Positions 43,796 through 51,200 of a stretch of 64,000 nucleotides of DNA are shown here, piece by piece. The stretch is from NCBI RefSeq assembly GCF_015351765.1, contig NZ_JADKQA010000005.1, forward strand, positions 86,102 through 150,101, written 5' to 3'. Position 1 is the first letter of the stretch. Each line of letters begins with the position of its first letter. Source of the stretch: Clostridium vitabionis (GTDB lineage Bacteria; Bacillota; Clostridia; Lachnospirales; Lachnospiraceae). The translations under genes and the position numbers were made by a program. The notes under the pieces were generated by a model. It was given only the letters and a program-made list of their open reading frames with translations. It did no database searches and was not told where the DNA came from.

Positions 43796-43930
43796 GAAAG
43801 TTGCCTTTTCATCGGGCGAAGGCTCTCTGCCCTCCCGCAGCGTCTGTTCAAAGGGCGCACAACCATGGGGCTGTTCATTTCTCCCCAGGGGATGTTGATT
43901 GTACGCGGTAACTACTCCCTTTTAACGTCT
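43741..43930 (-). ncRNA. Structured leader RNA, candidate riboswitch for the sodium decarboxylase subunit
   Basis: Transcription should start near 43930 and meet the terminator ending at 43735, well before the oadB ATG at 43594. Within it, AAAGGG can pair with CCCTTT, enclosing a continuous ten-pair helix GCGTACAATC / GGTTGTGCGC with a further CCCC/GGGG stem on top. The architecture (aptamer-like helix followed by a terminator) is that of a cis-acting regulatory RNA. The GGGAGTAG segment recalls the manganese yybP-ykoY class, but other conserved parts do not clearly match. A sodium-responsive class is an attractive alternative. Confidence 0.6.
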
Positions 43931-43936
43931 TTTCAG

Positions 43937-43965
43937 ATGATAGCACAACGGAATTTTCCCGTCAA
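43937..43965 (-). promoter_or_regulatory. Sigma-A promoter of the oadB leader
   Basis: TTGACG, 17 bases, TATCAT on the minus strand. It fixes the start of the leader RNA. Confidence 0.8.
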
Positions 43966-44028
43966 CGAAAACTCTGCCGGGCTCGCCTCCGAAATGCCGC
44001 CGGAGGCTTGTTTCCCTCGGATCCGGGC

Positions 44029-44418
44029 TTACGCCTCCGCCGGAGCCTCGACGCCGGCGATCTTAATGTTCACCTCATCGACAATGAGCCCGGTCATGTT
44101 CTCGATGGCATCGCGCACCTTGTCCTGGACAGTCGCGGAAATCTTCGGAATGCTGTAGCCGTACTTCATATTCAGGGAGAGATCCACGGTGACATGATCG
44201 TCAATGACGCTGATCTTCACGCCCTTGCTGCTGTTCTTATATCCGAGCTTTCCGACCAGCTCATTGGTCATATTGCCGGCCATGGACGCTACGCCCTCAA
44301 CCTCCGTCGCGGCAAGGCCCGCGATCGTGGCAACAACATCGTCGGCGATCTTCACCTCGCTGACAAATCCGTCCTTGTTCTCTGTGGTAATGGTCGTCTC
44401 CTTCGGTTCCTTAGCCAT
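44029..44418 (-). CDS. Asp23/Gls24 family envelope stress response protein
   Basis: 129 aa. The start at 44418 (MAKEPKETTI) follows GGGAGGAAC; the track's start is 11 codons too early. The Asp23 fold is evident in DDVVATIAGLAATEVEGVA, NSSKGVKISVIDDHVTVDLS and a repeat of VNIKIAGV near the end. Such proteins bind cell-envelope partners or act in alkaline and envelope stress. It is monocistronic, upstream of the oadB leader and facing the same way. Confidence 0.9.
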   Translation of the reverse strand: MAKEPKETTITTENKDGFVSEVKIADDVVATIAGLAATEVEGVASMAGNMTNELVGKLGYKNSSKGVKISVIDDHVTVDLSLNMKYGYSIPKISATVQDKVRDAIENMTGLIVDEVNIKIAGVEAPAEA

Positions 44419-44512
44419 TTCGCGTTCCTCCCTTACTGCCGCTTTGGGCATCTGATTTTCTCTGTCTGATTATAGCAGACCTTCGCCGGATTGTCATCCG
44501 CGTCCCGGGAGC

Positions 44513-44992
44513 TTACTTGTGGTACGGCTCCCCGGCCATGATCTTGAATCCCCGGTAGACCTGCTCCAAAAGAATCACCCGCATCAGCTGGTGGGGAAAT
44601 GTCATCCGAGAGAAGCTCAGCCGGAAATCCGCCTTTCTGAGCACTTCCTCCGAGAGGCCGAGCGACCCGCCGATCAAAAACTCCAGGTGGCTCACGCCGC
44701 GGACCATCCGCTCGGAGAGGAACCCGGAAAGCTCCTCGGAGGAGAGCATTTTCCCGTCAATCGCGAGCGCCACGCGGTAAGCGTCCGGGGACATTTTCCC
44801 GATCAGGCGCGCGCCCTCCGTCTCCCGGATTTTCTGCTCCACCGCCGGCGGCGCATTCTCCGGGGTTTTCTCATCCGGAACCTCGATGATTTCCGGGCGG
44901 CAGTAGCGGGTCAGCCGCTTCATATATTCGCTGATCGCGCCGGCGAAATATTTCTCCTTCACCCTGCCGACGCAGAGAATCGTGATCCTCAT
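44513..44992 (-). CDS. rlmH: 23S rRNA (pseudouridine1915-N3)-methyltransferase RlmH
   Basis: 159 aa, the standard length. SPOUT-class features: LAIDGKMLSSEELSGFL, FLIGGSLGLSEEVL and the C-terminal knot LSFSRMTFPHQLMRVILLEQ ending in EPYHK. It methylates a pseudouridine in helix 69 of 23S rRNA. Its ATG overlaps the stop of the response-regulator gene (ATGA), so it is translationally coupled to it. Confidence 0.97.
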   Translation of the reverse strand: MRITILCVGRVKEKYFAGAISEYMKRLTRYCRPEIIEVPDEKTPENAPPAVEQKIRETEGARLIGKMSPDAYRVALAIDGKMLSSEELSGFLSERMVRGVSHLEFLIGGSLGLSEEVLRKADFRLSFSRMTFPHQLMRVILLEQVYRGFKIMAGEPYHK

Positions 44993-45693
44993 ACCGCGCG
45001 GAAATAATAGCCGACGCCCCAGCGGGTGTGGACATACTTCGGCTGGCTGGGGCTCGGTTCGATCTTCTCACGGAGACGGCGGACATGGACATCCACCGTC
45101 CGGACGTCGCCGCCCGCAGCTGCCTTATTGCCCCAGACGTACTTGAGCAGATTTTCCCGGCTGTAGACCTTTCCCGGATTGGTGACCAGAAGCTCAAGCA
45201 GGTCGAATTCCCGCGCCGTCAGGTTGATCTCCCGGTCGCCGATGAGGACGCGGCGGCTCTCCGAATCCAGCGTCAGATCTCCGGCGTGGATCGTCGTATC
45301 CGCCTTCTTCGGCGCTTCTTCCTTCGCCTTTTTCATGCTTCGGCGCATGATTGCCTTGATCCTGGCCTTGAGCTCAAGGATATTGAACGGCTTGGTGACA
45401 TAATCATCCGCCCCGTACTCGAGCCCCATGATTTTGTCCATATCCTCGCTTCTGGCGGTAAGCATAATGATCGGGACGTCGGAAAACTCCCGGATGGCCT
45501 GGCAGACTTCCAGCCCGGAGAGCTTCGGGAGCATCACATCGAGAAGGATCATGTCGTATTTGGTATTTTTCGCCTTCTCCAGCGCTTCCTCACCGTCATA
45601 GGCCGTGTCTGTCTCATACCCATCCTGCATGAGGCTGAATCTCAGCCCCTTCACAATGAGCTTTTCGTCATCCACAATCAGTATCTTCGCCAT
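44989..45693 (-). CDS. OmpR/PhoB-family response regulator
   Basis: 234 aa from the ATG at 45693; the GTG at 45702 in the track overlaps the GAGGTG site. Receiver domain: ILIVDDEK, phospho-acceptor Asp in MILLDVMLPK, and KPFNILEL. Winged-helix output domain ends with DVHVRRLREKIEP and the RWGVGYYF motif. No histidine kinase gene is next to it, so it pairs with a remote kinase or is an orphan. WalR-like by sequence feel; not certain. Confidence 0.92.
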   Translation of the reverse strand: MAKILIVDDEKLIVKGLRFSLMQDGYETDTAYDGEEALEKAKNTKYDMILLDVMLPKLSGLEVCQAIREFSDVPIIMLTARSEDMDKIMGLEYGADDYVTKPFNILELKARIKAIMRRSMKKAKEEAPKKADTTIHAGDLTLDSESRRVLIGDREINLTAREFDLLELLVTNPGKVYSRENLLKYVWGNKAAAGGDVRTVDVHVRRLREKIEPSPSQPKYVHTRWGVGYYFRAV

Positions 45694-45703
45694 CCCGTTC
45701 ACC

Positions 45704-46573
45704 TCAAACCGTAATCCTGTCCCTCAGCTTTTTGAAAGCGCCCTCCTTAATGCCCGGCACCTTCATAATATCCTCAATTCTCCCGAATTTATGCTTCCCG
45801 CGATAGCTGATGATATCCTGCGCCCGGGATGCTCCGATTCCCGGGAGGGTCATGAGCTCCTCGGCACCCGCCGTGTTGATGTTGACGAGGGCTGTCTTCC
45901 CGGCGGCACCTCCCCCGGGATTTAGGGCATCCGCCTGCCCCGCCGCACCGGGCAATCCGCCCGCCGCGCCTGCCTTTCCAGACAATCCGCCCGCGTAAGC
46001 CGCGGCGCCCTGGCTTCCGGCAGAGTTTCCCCCTGCGGCTCTCTCCGCCCTGAGCGATTCGGCTTCCTCCCTCGACGGGATCCGGATCTGCTGCCCGTCC
46101 GCGACGGCTGCCGCCATGTTCAGAAAGTCGCCCGCCGCATTTTCCGTCAGCCCGCCGGCGGCATCCACCGCCGCAAAGACCCGGCTTCCCGCGGAGAGCG
46201 CGTAGACGCCGGGACGGACAACCTCGCCGCACACATGCACATAGAGCCTGTCCTTCGCCTCGTCCTCCACGGCGGCCAGCGCCTCGGCCTCCGCTGGGGA
46301 GAGTGTCTCCGCCGAAGAGAGCGTATCCGCCGAAGCTGCACCTTCGGCCTCCGCCGAAGAGAGCGTCTCCACCGAGGCTGCACCTTCGGCCTCCGCCCCG
46401 GACGCGGAAGGCACACCGGATCCTTCCATCCCGGCCCCGGACATGGTCTCTGCGAGAAGAATCTCTTCCTCCGCATGCTGCCTGCCCGGCCCAAGAACAT
46501 AGACAGCCGCCAGCAGCAACAGCACTGCGGCGGCGATCATCAGCTTTATTCTCTGTGTTTTCTGAAATTTCAT
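45704..46573 (-). CDS. comEA: ComEA-like DNA-binding competence protein
   Basis: 289 aa from MKFQKTQRIK. One N-terminal membrane helix, then a low-complexity Ala/Glu/Ser linker with internal repeats of AEAEGAAS and ETLSSAEA. An SLBB domain follows (YVHVCGEVVRPGVYALSAGS), then a second low-complexity Gly/Ala linker. It ends with two helix-hairpin-helix motifs (NINTAGAEELMTLPGIGASR and IMKVPGIKEGAFKKL). ComEA binds extracellular DNA for uptake. The linkers are unusually long. It lies 10 bases upstream of the regulator gene. Confidence 0.9.
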   Translation of the reverse strand: MKFQKTQRIKLMIAAAVLLLLAAVYVLGPGRQHAEEEILLAETMSGAGMEGSGVPSASGAEAEGAASVETLSSAEAEGAASADTLSSAETLSPAEAEALAAVEDEAKDRLYVHVCGEVVRPGVYALSAGSRVFAAVDAAGGLTENAAGDFLNMAAAVADGQQIRIPSREEAESLRAERAAGGNSAGSQGAAAYAGGLSGKAGAAGGLPGAAGQADALNPGGGAAGKTALVNINTAGAEELMTLPGIGASRAQDIISYRGKHKFGRIEDIMKVPGIKEGAFKKLRDRITV

Positions 46574-46752
46574 AAAATCTTCCCTTCCGGGGAGATTTCT
46601 GTTCCGCCTGTACACCCATTTTAACTGCCGAAGGCAGGAAAAACAAGGGATGGGCGGAAATGTTGTAAAACCTCCGGCGGCCTCCGCGGGTCTTCCGCAA
46701 GAAGATTACCTCCCGGCCCCCGCCATACCCCCGCGGTTCTCCCATGGGAATG

Positions 46753-47028
46753 TCACTTTCCGGCTCCCGCCATATCGTCATGCATCTCGTTGATCCAGGC
46801 GATACCTGCCTCGATGCCAGCCTCATCGAAGGAGAAATCCTTCCCGGTCTTTTTCTCCTCCGGCGTGAAATCATAGGCAAATGGTTCCGGCCACACAGTG
46901 ACGTGAAGAGCCGGATCTCCCTCCTCCGGCTTCTGCATCTCCATCCGGAAACGGATCCCGGACGACGAGCCGGTGAATTTTTCCAGCTTTAAAAAGCTGA
47001 TCGGCATGACATCTTTTCTCTCGAGCAT
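46753..47028 (-). CDS. Conserved hypothetical protein, 91 aa
   Basis: The track's ORF runs into recJ; the start is the ATG at 47028 behind AGAGGAGAGAAGG. Product MLERKDVMPISFLKLEKFTG..., with a central VTVWPEPFAYDFTPEEKK and a Trp-containing C-terminal helix. No membrane segment or known motif. I do not recognise a family. It lies about 115 bases after recJ on the same strand. Confidence 0.6.
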   Translation of the reverse strand: MLERKDVMPISFLKLEKFTGSSSGIRFRMEMQKPEEGDPALHVTVWPEPFAYDFTPEEKKTGKDFSFDEAGIEAGIAWINEMHDDMAGAGK

Positions 47029-47143
47029 CCTTCTCTCCTCTCTCCGCACGCATTTTTCCGGAGGCCGCGCCGCAAAACCGGTATCCGCGTGGCAAAGCCG
47101 CCAGCCGGAGCGGCCTGCTCCCCTCTCTCCGGCGCCCCGCGGC

Positions 47144-48874
47144 TCACTCCTCCCGGAAGCGGTACTTCCGGATAACCGCCTGCACCTTTTTCCTGCCGTT
47201 CCACTCGTCAAGCTCCGGCCAGTAAGCAATGTCGATCCCGCACCGGCCGGCGCGCTCCTCCTCAAAGGCATCCCCGTCGCCGAACCAGACCGCGTCGGCG
47301 GCAAAGCCAGTATCATCCTGCAGGACCATTTTTACCACGTTCCTGTTCCTTCCGAGGACGCGGCAGCTCCGGATCCGCAGCCGGAGCTCCCCGAACAGCG
47401 GCTTCTCGTTGCCCTGGCCGAACGGCTCCAGGACCGCCAGCTCATCGATCAGCTTCTCCGTCACATACCGGACGGGAACCGGCACATCGATCCAGACGGT
47501 GGAGACAAAATCCTCCTCCGTGAGCCCCGATTTCTCATTGAGCACCTGCCGAAGCTTTCCGATATTTTCCTTTTTCAGCGAAAGCCCCGCGGCCATCGGA
47601 TGGCCGCCGAATTTCAGCATCAGGCTCTCCGCCTCCGAGAGCTTCGCGAACATATTGTAGGCCTCGATCGAGCGGCCGGAGCCCTTGACCGCGCTCTGCC
47701 CGTCGGTCAGCACCAGCGTGGGTTTCCCGTAAAGTTCGCGGATCCTGCCGGCGATGATCCCGGCAAGCGACTCGTGGCACTCCGGAAGGTAGATCACAAG
47801 AACCGAATCGTTCCCATAGTTTTCCTCCACCAGGGAACAAGCCCGCTCCGTCTCCTGTTCCGTCATGGCCTTCCTTGTCCCGTTGAGCTCAACCAGATGC
47901 GCAGCCAGCGCTTCCGCCTCCGCGTCATCTTCTGAGAGGAAGAGCTTCATGGCTGTCTTCGCCGTCTCGAGCCTTCCGCCGGCATTGATGCAGGGGCCGA
48001 TCACAAACCCGACATGATAGGCGGTGATGTGCTCCGGATCCACGCCGGCCATCTGCACAAGCTTCCGGAGGCCGGGATTCCCGGTATGGCCGATAGCCCT
48101 GAGCCCGTCCTTCACAATCTGGCGGTTCTCCCCGGTGAGAGGCATCACATCCCCGACAGTCGCGAGGGCGGCGAAATCCAGATCCGCCTTCCACGCCTCC
48201 TCAGGGCAGCCGGCGCGGGTGAGCAGCACCCGGACGAGCTTCCAGGCAACGACCGCGCCGCAGATATCCGGAAAGGGAAATCCGCTGCCTGCGCAGTGCG
48301 GGTCTATGACCACATCCGCCGGCGGGAGAACATCTCTCCCATCCGCGTCTTTCTTCACCTCATGGTGGTCCGTGACAATGACCGTCATGCCGAGCTCCTT
48401 CGCCAGGGCAATCTGGTCACGGGCGGCAATGCCGTTGTCGCAGGTGATGATCGTATTCACCTGATCTTCTGACGCCCTGCGGATGATGTTCTCGTTGATG
48501 CCGTACCCGTCGAGGATCCGATCGGGGATGTCGTAATCCACTTCCGCCCCGGCGAGCCGGAGCGCGGTCACCAGGATATAGGTGGAGCAGACCCCGTCGA
48601 TATCGTAATCGCCGACCACGCGGATCCTCGCCTGCTGTTCAATCTTCCGGAGAAGGAGATCCGCCGCCTCGGCCATGCCCGGAATTTCCGACGGATCCGG
48701 CAGGCAGGCGGCGCCCGCGTGGAGGAAGGATGCAATCGCGTCATCCCCGGTCACCCCACGATTCGTCAAAATCCGCGCGGTAATTGGAGAAATTCCGAAT
48801 TTCTCAGCGATTCTGTCAAAATCCGCCCGCTTCGTGTATACCATCCATCGTTCTTCCGCTTTTCGCGCCAGCAT
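47144..48874 (-). CDS. recJ: Single-stranded-DNA-specific exonuclease RecJ
   Basis: 576 aa, the usual size for clostridial RecJ. DHH motifs: VVGDYDIDGVCSTYI, TCDNGIAARDQI, TDHHEVKKD and DPHCAGSGFPF. The DHHA1 part has GRIRELYGKPTLVL, SGRSIEAYNMF and KFGGHPMAAGLSL, and an OB-fold follows. It degrades single-stranded DNA 5' to 3' in recombination and repair, using manganese or magnesium bound by the Asp/His residues. The start follows an AGGACAGGAC stretch. Confidence 0.95.
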   Translation of the reverse strand: MLARKAEERWMVYTKRADFDRIAEKFGISPITARILTNRGVTGDDAIASFLHAGAACLPDPSEIPGMAEAADLLLRKIEQQARIRVVGDYDIDGVCSTYILVTALRLAGAEVDYDIPDRILDGYGINENIIRRASEDQVNTIITCDNGIAARDQIALAKELGMTVIVTDHHEVKKDADGRDVLPPADVVIDPHCAGSGFPFPDICGAVVAWKLVRVLLTRAGCPEEAWKADLDFAALATVGDVMPLTGENRQIVKDGLRAIGHTGNPGLRKLVQMAGVDPEHITAYHVGFVIGPCINAGGRLETAKTAMKLFLSEDDAEAEALAAHLVELNGTRKAMTEQETERACSLVEENYGNDSVLVIYLPECHESLAGIIAGRIRELYGKPTLVLTDGQSAVKGSGRSIEAYNMFAKLSEAESLMLKFGGHPMAAGLSLKKENIGKLRQVLNEKSGLTEEDFVSTVWIDVPVPVRYVTEKLIDELAVLEPFGQGNEKPLFGELRLRIRSCRVLGRNRNVVKMVLQDDTGFAADAVWFGDGDAFEEERAGRCGIDIAYWPELDEWNGRKKVQAVIRKYRFREE

Positions 48875-49011
48875 CCGTCCTGTCCTTCCTGTCTGTCCCG
48901 TTCTTCCGTGCCCGCCGCCTGGCCTGTCCGTTCCTCAGTTCCCGCTGCACTGCCCGCAAGTTCCGGAGGGCACGCCTGTCTGTCCCGTTCGTTCTCGTTT
49001 TTCCGCTCCCC

Positions 49012-49620
49012 TCACGGAAGCACATACCGGGAGAGCCGCTCCCGTCTTTCCCGGTAATCCGGCAGCACGCTCTCCACGATATCCCAGAACGCCGGCGAGT
49101 GGTTCATCTCCCGCCGGTGCGCGAGCTCGTGCACCACCACATAGTCGAGAAGATCCGGATCCACCTGGGCGAGACGGACGTTAAAATTAAGATTGCCCGC
49201 TGAGGAACAGCTTCCCCAGCGGGTCTTCTGATTGCGGATGGTGACACGCCGGTAGGTGACGCCCATCCGCCCCGCGTAATACCGCAGCCGGTCCGTCAGG
49301 ACCGGGATCAGCCGGTTCGCAAGCCCGCGAAGCTCATCCGCGGACATTTCCGGCAGCACATTTCCCCCACGCGCCCGCTCCCTGTGGTTCAGAATCCAGC
49401 GGGCGTGCTCCCGGGCAAATGCCTCCGCCGCCTCCGTGCTCATCGCCTCAGGCCCCCGGAAAACCAGGTGCCCGTCCGGGGCGATGCTCATCGAGAGCGT
49501 CTTCCGCCTGGACCGGATGATCTCATAGGGAATCCGGAGTTCCCCCTCCGAGGTCGTCCCGGAACCAGTTCCAGGGGTCTGCCTTCGGGGATTTATCTGT
49601 AAATACCGCATACACCGCAC
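49012..49620 (-). CDS. YgjP-like metallopeptidase domain protein (DUF45)
   Basis: 202 aa at most. The core has RSRRKTLSMSIAPDGHLVFR, KTRWGSCSSAGNLNFNVRL and the zinc motif HELAHRREMNHSPAFW (HExxH-like, here HELAH, plus a third His). The family resembles WLM/M48 peptidases, with unknown substrate. The start is uncertain: the longest frame begins inside the barstar gene, and a GGAGGGGGAA stretch 65 bases downstream may mark a shorter, non-ATG start. Confidence 0.8.
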   Translation of the reverse strand: MRCMRYLQINPRRQTPGTGSGTTSEGELRIPYEIIRSRRKTLSMSIAPDGHLVFRGPEAMSTEAAEAFAREHARWILNHRERARGGNVLPEMSADELRGLANRLIPVLTDRLRYYAGRMGVTYRRVTIRNQKTRWGSCSSAGNLNFNVRLAQVDPDLLDYVVVHELAHRREMNHSPAFWDIVESVLPDYRERRERLSRYVLP

Positions 49621-49876
49621 CGTCCTGCTCGCAAAATGTCTCCGCGTCGTCCTCGAGAACCTTCAGGAAACGCTTTTGAAAATCGGCCAGCGGGGCATCC
49701 TCCCCGCCGGGGATCACGCGCAGGCCGTAATTCTCCGTCAGCCCTTCGGCAAGCTCTTTGTCCAGGGCATCCAGATTATTGGTAAAGGATTCGGGAAAAT
49801 GCATCTGTCCCGCAAGCAGGCTGTACACTTCCTCCTCCGTCTTCAGCTCATTGAAATCAAGATCGATCCGTTCCAT
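49523..49876 (-). CDS. Barstar-family ribonuclease inhibitor
   Basis: 117 aa from the ATG at 49876 (MERIDLDFNELKTEEEVYSL). FPESFTNNLDALDKEL is the barstar signature (helix 2 that plugs the barnase active site), and VFTDKSPKADPW follows. Barstar-like proteins neutralise secreted or contact-delivered RNases. No barnase gene is near, so it is an orphan immunity-type gene here. It overlaps the start region of the downstream YgjP-like gene. Confidence 0.85.
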   Translation of the reverse strand: MERIDLDFNELKTEEEVYSLLAGQMHFPESFTNNLDALDKELAEGLTENYGLRVIPGGEDAPLADFQKRFLKVLEDDAETFCEQDGAVYAVFTDKSPKADPWNWFRDDLGGGTPDSL

Positions 49877-49928
49877 CCTCACACCTCTCCCCGCCCCTCA
49901 GGGCTGTTCCATACAGGAGAATATTGTA

Positions 49929-49965
49929 CATGCCGCCCGGCCTTTTGGCAAGGCAGGGCGGCATG
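49929..49965. terminator. Terminator-like hairpin
   Basis: CATGCCGCCC / GGGCGGCATG with a 17-base loop, between the MBL gene and the barstar gene. Confidence 0.65.
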
Positions 49966-50092
49966 GGGAAATCCGGATCACCGCAGTGATCCTCCTGTTC
50001 AGTTTTCTATAGCCGGCGTTTTACCGGGTCATCCGGGCCGGAGGCCGCCGCCAAATCCGGGGCACAGGCGATCTGCGGCTTCCATCCGACAT

Positions 50093-51082
50093 TCATCTGA
50101 GGATCCCGTCCGCCGTATCGCAGCGCACATCCTTCCGGCAGCCCCAGGATGCCATCTTCTTCTCGAGGGCATTGACCCCATACCCGTCATTTTCCGCGTT
50201 CCACATCCAGGTGGGCGTCGGCCAGAGGCAGACGCTCGGGCGGATCAGCGAGTAGAGCTCATCCCCGGCGCCGTCGATCCCGCTGCCGTGATGGGCCATC
50301 TGCAGGATATCCGCCTTGAGCACGCTCTTGTCCGGTGTGGCGGCAAGAAGCGCTGCCGCCCCCTCACGGCTCAGGTCGCCGAGGAACAGCATCGTCCGTC
50401 CGCCGGTCTCCACCTTATAGGCCACCGAGCTGTTGTTGAAGGTCGCCCTGTCCGCGTAGAACGGCACATTCATGACCGTCGCCTTCACATCGGCGCCGAC
50501 CGTGAAGACCGTTCCGGCAGCCGGGCTGCTGACCAGCTCTGTCCCGCCGGCATTTTTGAGTGCCTTCTGAAAATCTGTAAGATTCGCCATTCTCCCCTGG
50601 TTCTCCCCGCGCTGGTAATCCCCGTTCGCGAGGAAGGAGTAGACGATCTTGTCAATCTGCACCGGGCGCGGGTTCGTATCCAGGATCTTCGTCAGCGCTC
50701 CCAGATGGTCATCGTGCGGGTGCGTGATCAGCCAGAGCGATACGCGCCCGCCGTGGGCGTTGATCGTGTCCACAAGATGCTGCTCGTCCTCCGCGCGTCC
50801 GCCGTCCACGACGATCACGCCGCCGGACGGGCTGATAATGACGCTGCTGCTCATCTGGCCGTCAGACTGGCTCTTTAAGAGATCCAGCTCGGCGCCGTTC
50901 AGGTACCCGTCCCTGATCTCCGCCGCCGGCCCGCTCGCCGCGTCTTTCTTCGAATGATACACCGAGGCTTCCGCCACATTCCCCGTGCCGAGAATCGCAC
51001 AGGCCAATGCGACGGCAAAAAGCATCCATAACCCGTGTTTCCGCAAAATCCATTTTTCTTTATCCAGCAGTGTTTTCACCAT
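50093..51082 (-). CDS. Secreted or membrane-anchored MBL-fold hydrolase (ComEC-C-terminal-like)
   Basis: 329 aa. An N-terminal hydrophobic segment (WMLFAVALACAILGTG) acts as signal or anchor. The metallo-beta-lactamase fold shows VVDGGRAEDEQHLVDTI, the metal motif LITHPHDDHLG, LFLGDLS and the late MAHHGSG. This group resembles the C-terminal domain of ComEC and is common in Firmicutes with unproven phosphodiesterase or hydrolase activity. An extended -10 (TGCTATACT) lies about 25 bases upstream. Confidence 0.85.
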   Translation of the reverse strand: MVKTLLDKEKWILRKHGLWMLFAVALACAILGTGNVAEASVYHSKKDAASGPAAEIRDGYLNGAELDLLKSQSDGQMSSSVIISPSGGVIVVDGGRAEDEQHLVDTINAHGGRVSLWLITHPHDDHLGALTKILDTNPRPVQIDKIVYSFLANGDYQRGENQGRMANLTDFQKALKNAGGTELVSSPAAGTVFTVGADVKATVMNVPFYADRATFNNSSVAYKVETGGRTMLFLGDLSREGAAALLAATPDKSVLKADILQMAHHGSGIDGAGDELYSLIRPSVCLWPTPTWMWNAENDGYGVNALEKKMASWGCRKDVRCDTADGILR

Positions 51083-51108
51083 TTAACCTCCCTGTTCTGA
51101 TCCAGAGA

Positions 51109-51114
51109 AGTATA
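51109..51114 (-). promoter_or_regulatory. Extended -10 for the MBL hydrolase gene
   Basis: TGCTATACT on the minus strand, with no good -35 at standard spacing. Confidence 0.45.
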
Positions 51115-51200
51115 GCACAAACCGGAGCGGAAAACTTTATCAAAATCTTACTAATTCTTGACTGTTCCGAAAACCTGCAGAAAGGCCGACTGCTAACGGT

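Noticed and set aside
43741-43930. Firm call of a yybP-ykoY manganese riboswitch
   Set aside because: Only the GGGAGTAG segment fits; the rest of the consensus could not be confirmed by eye.
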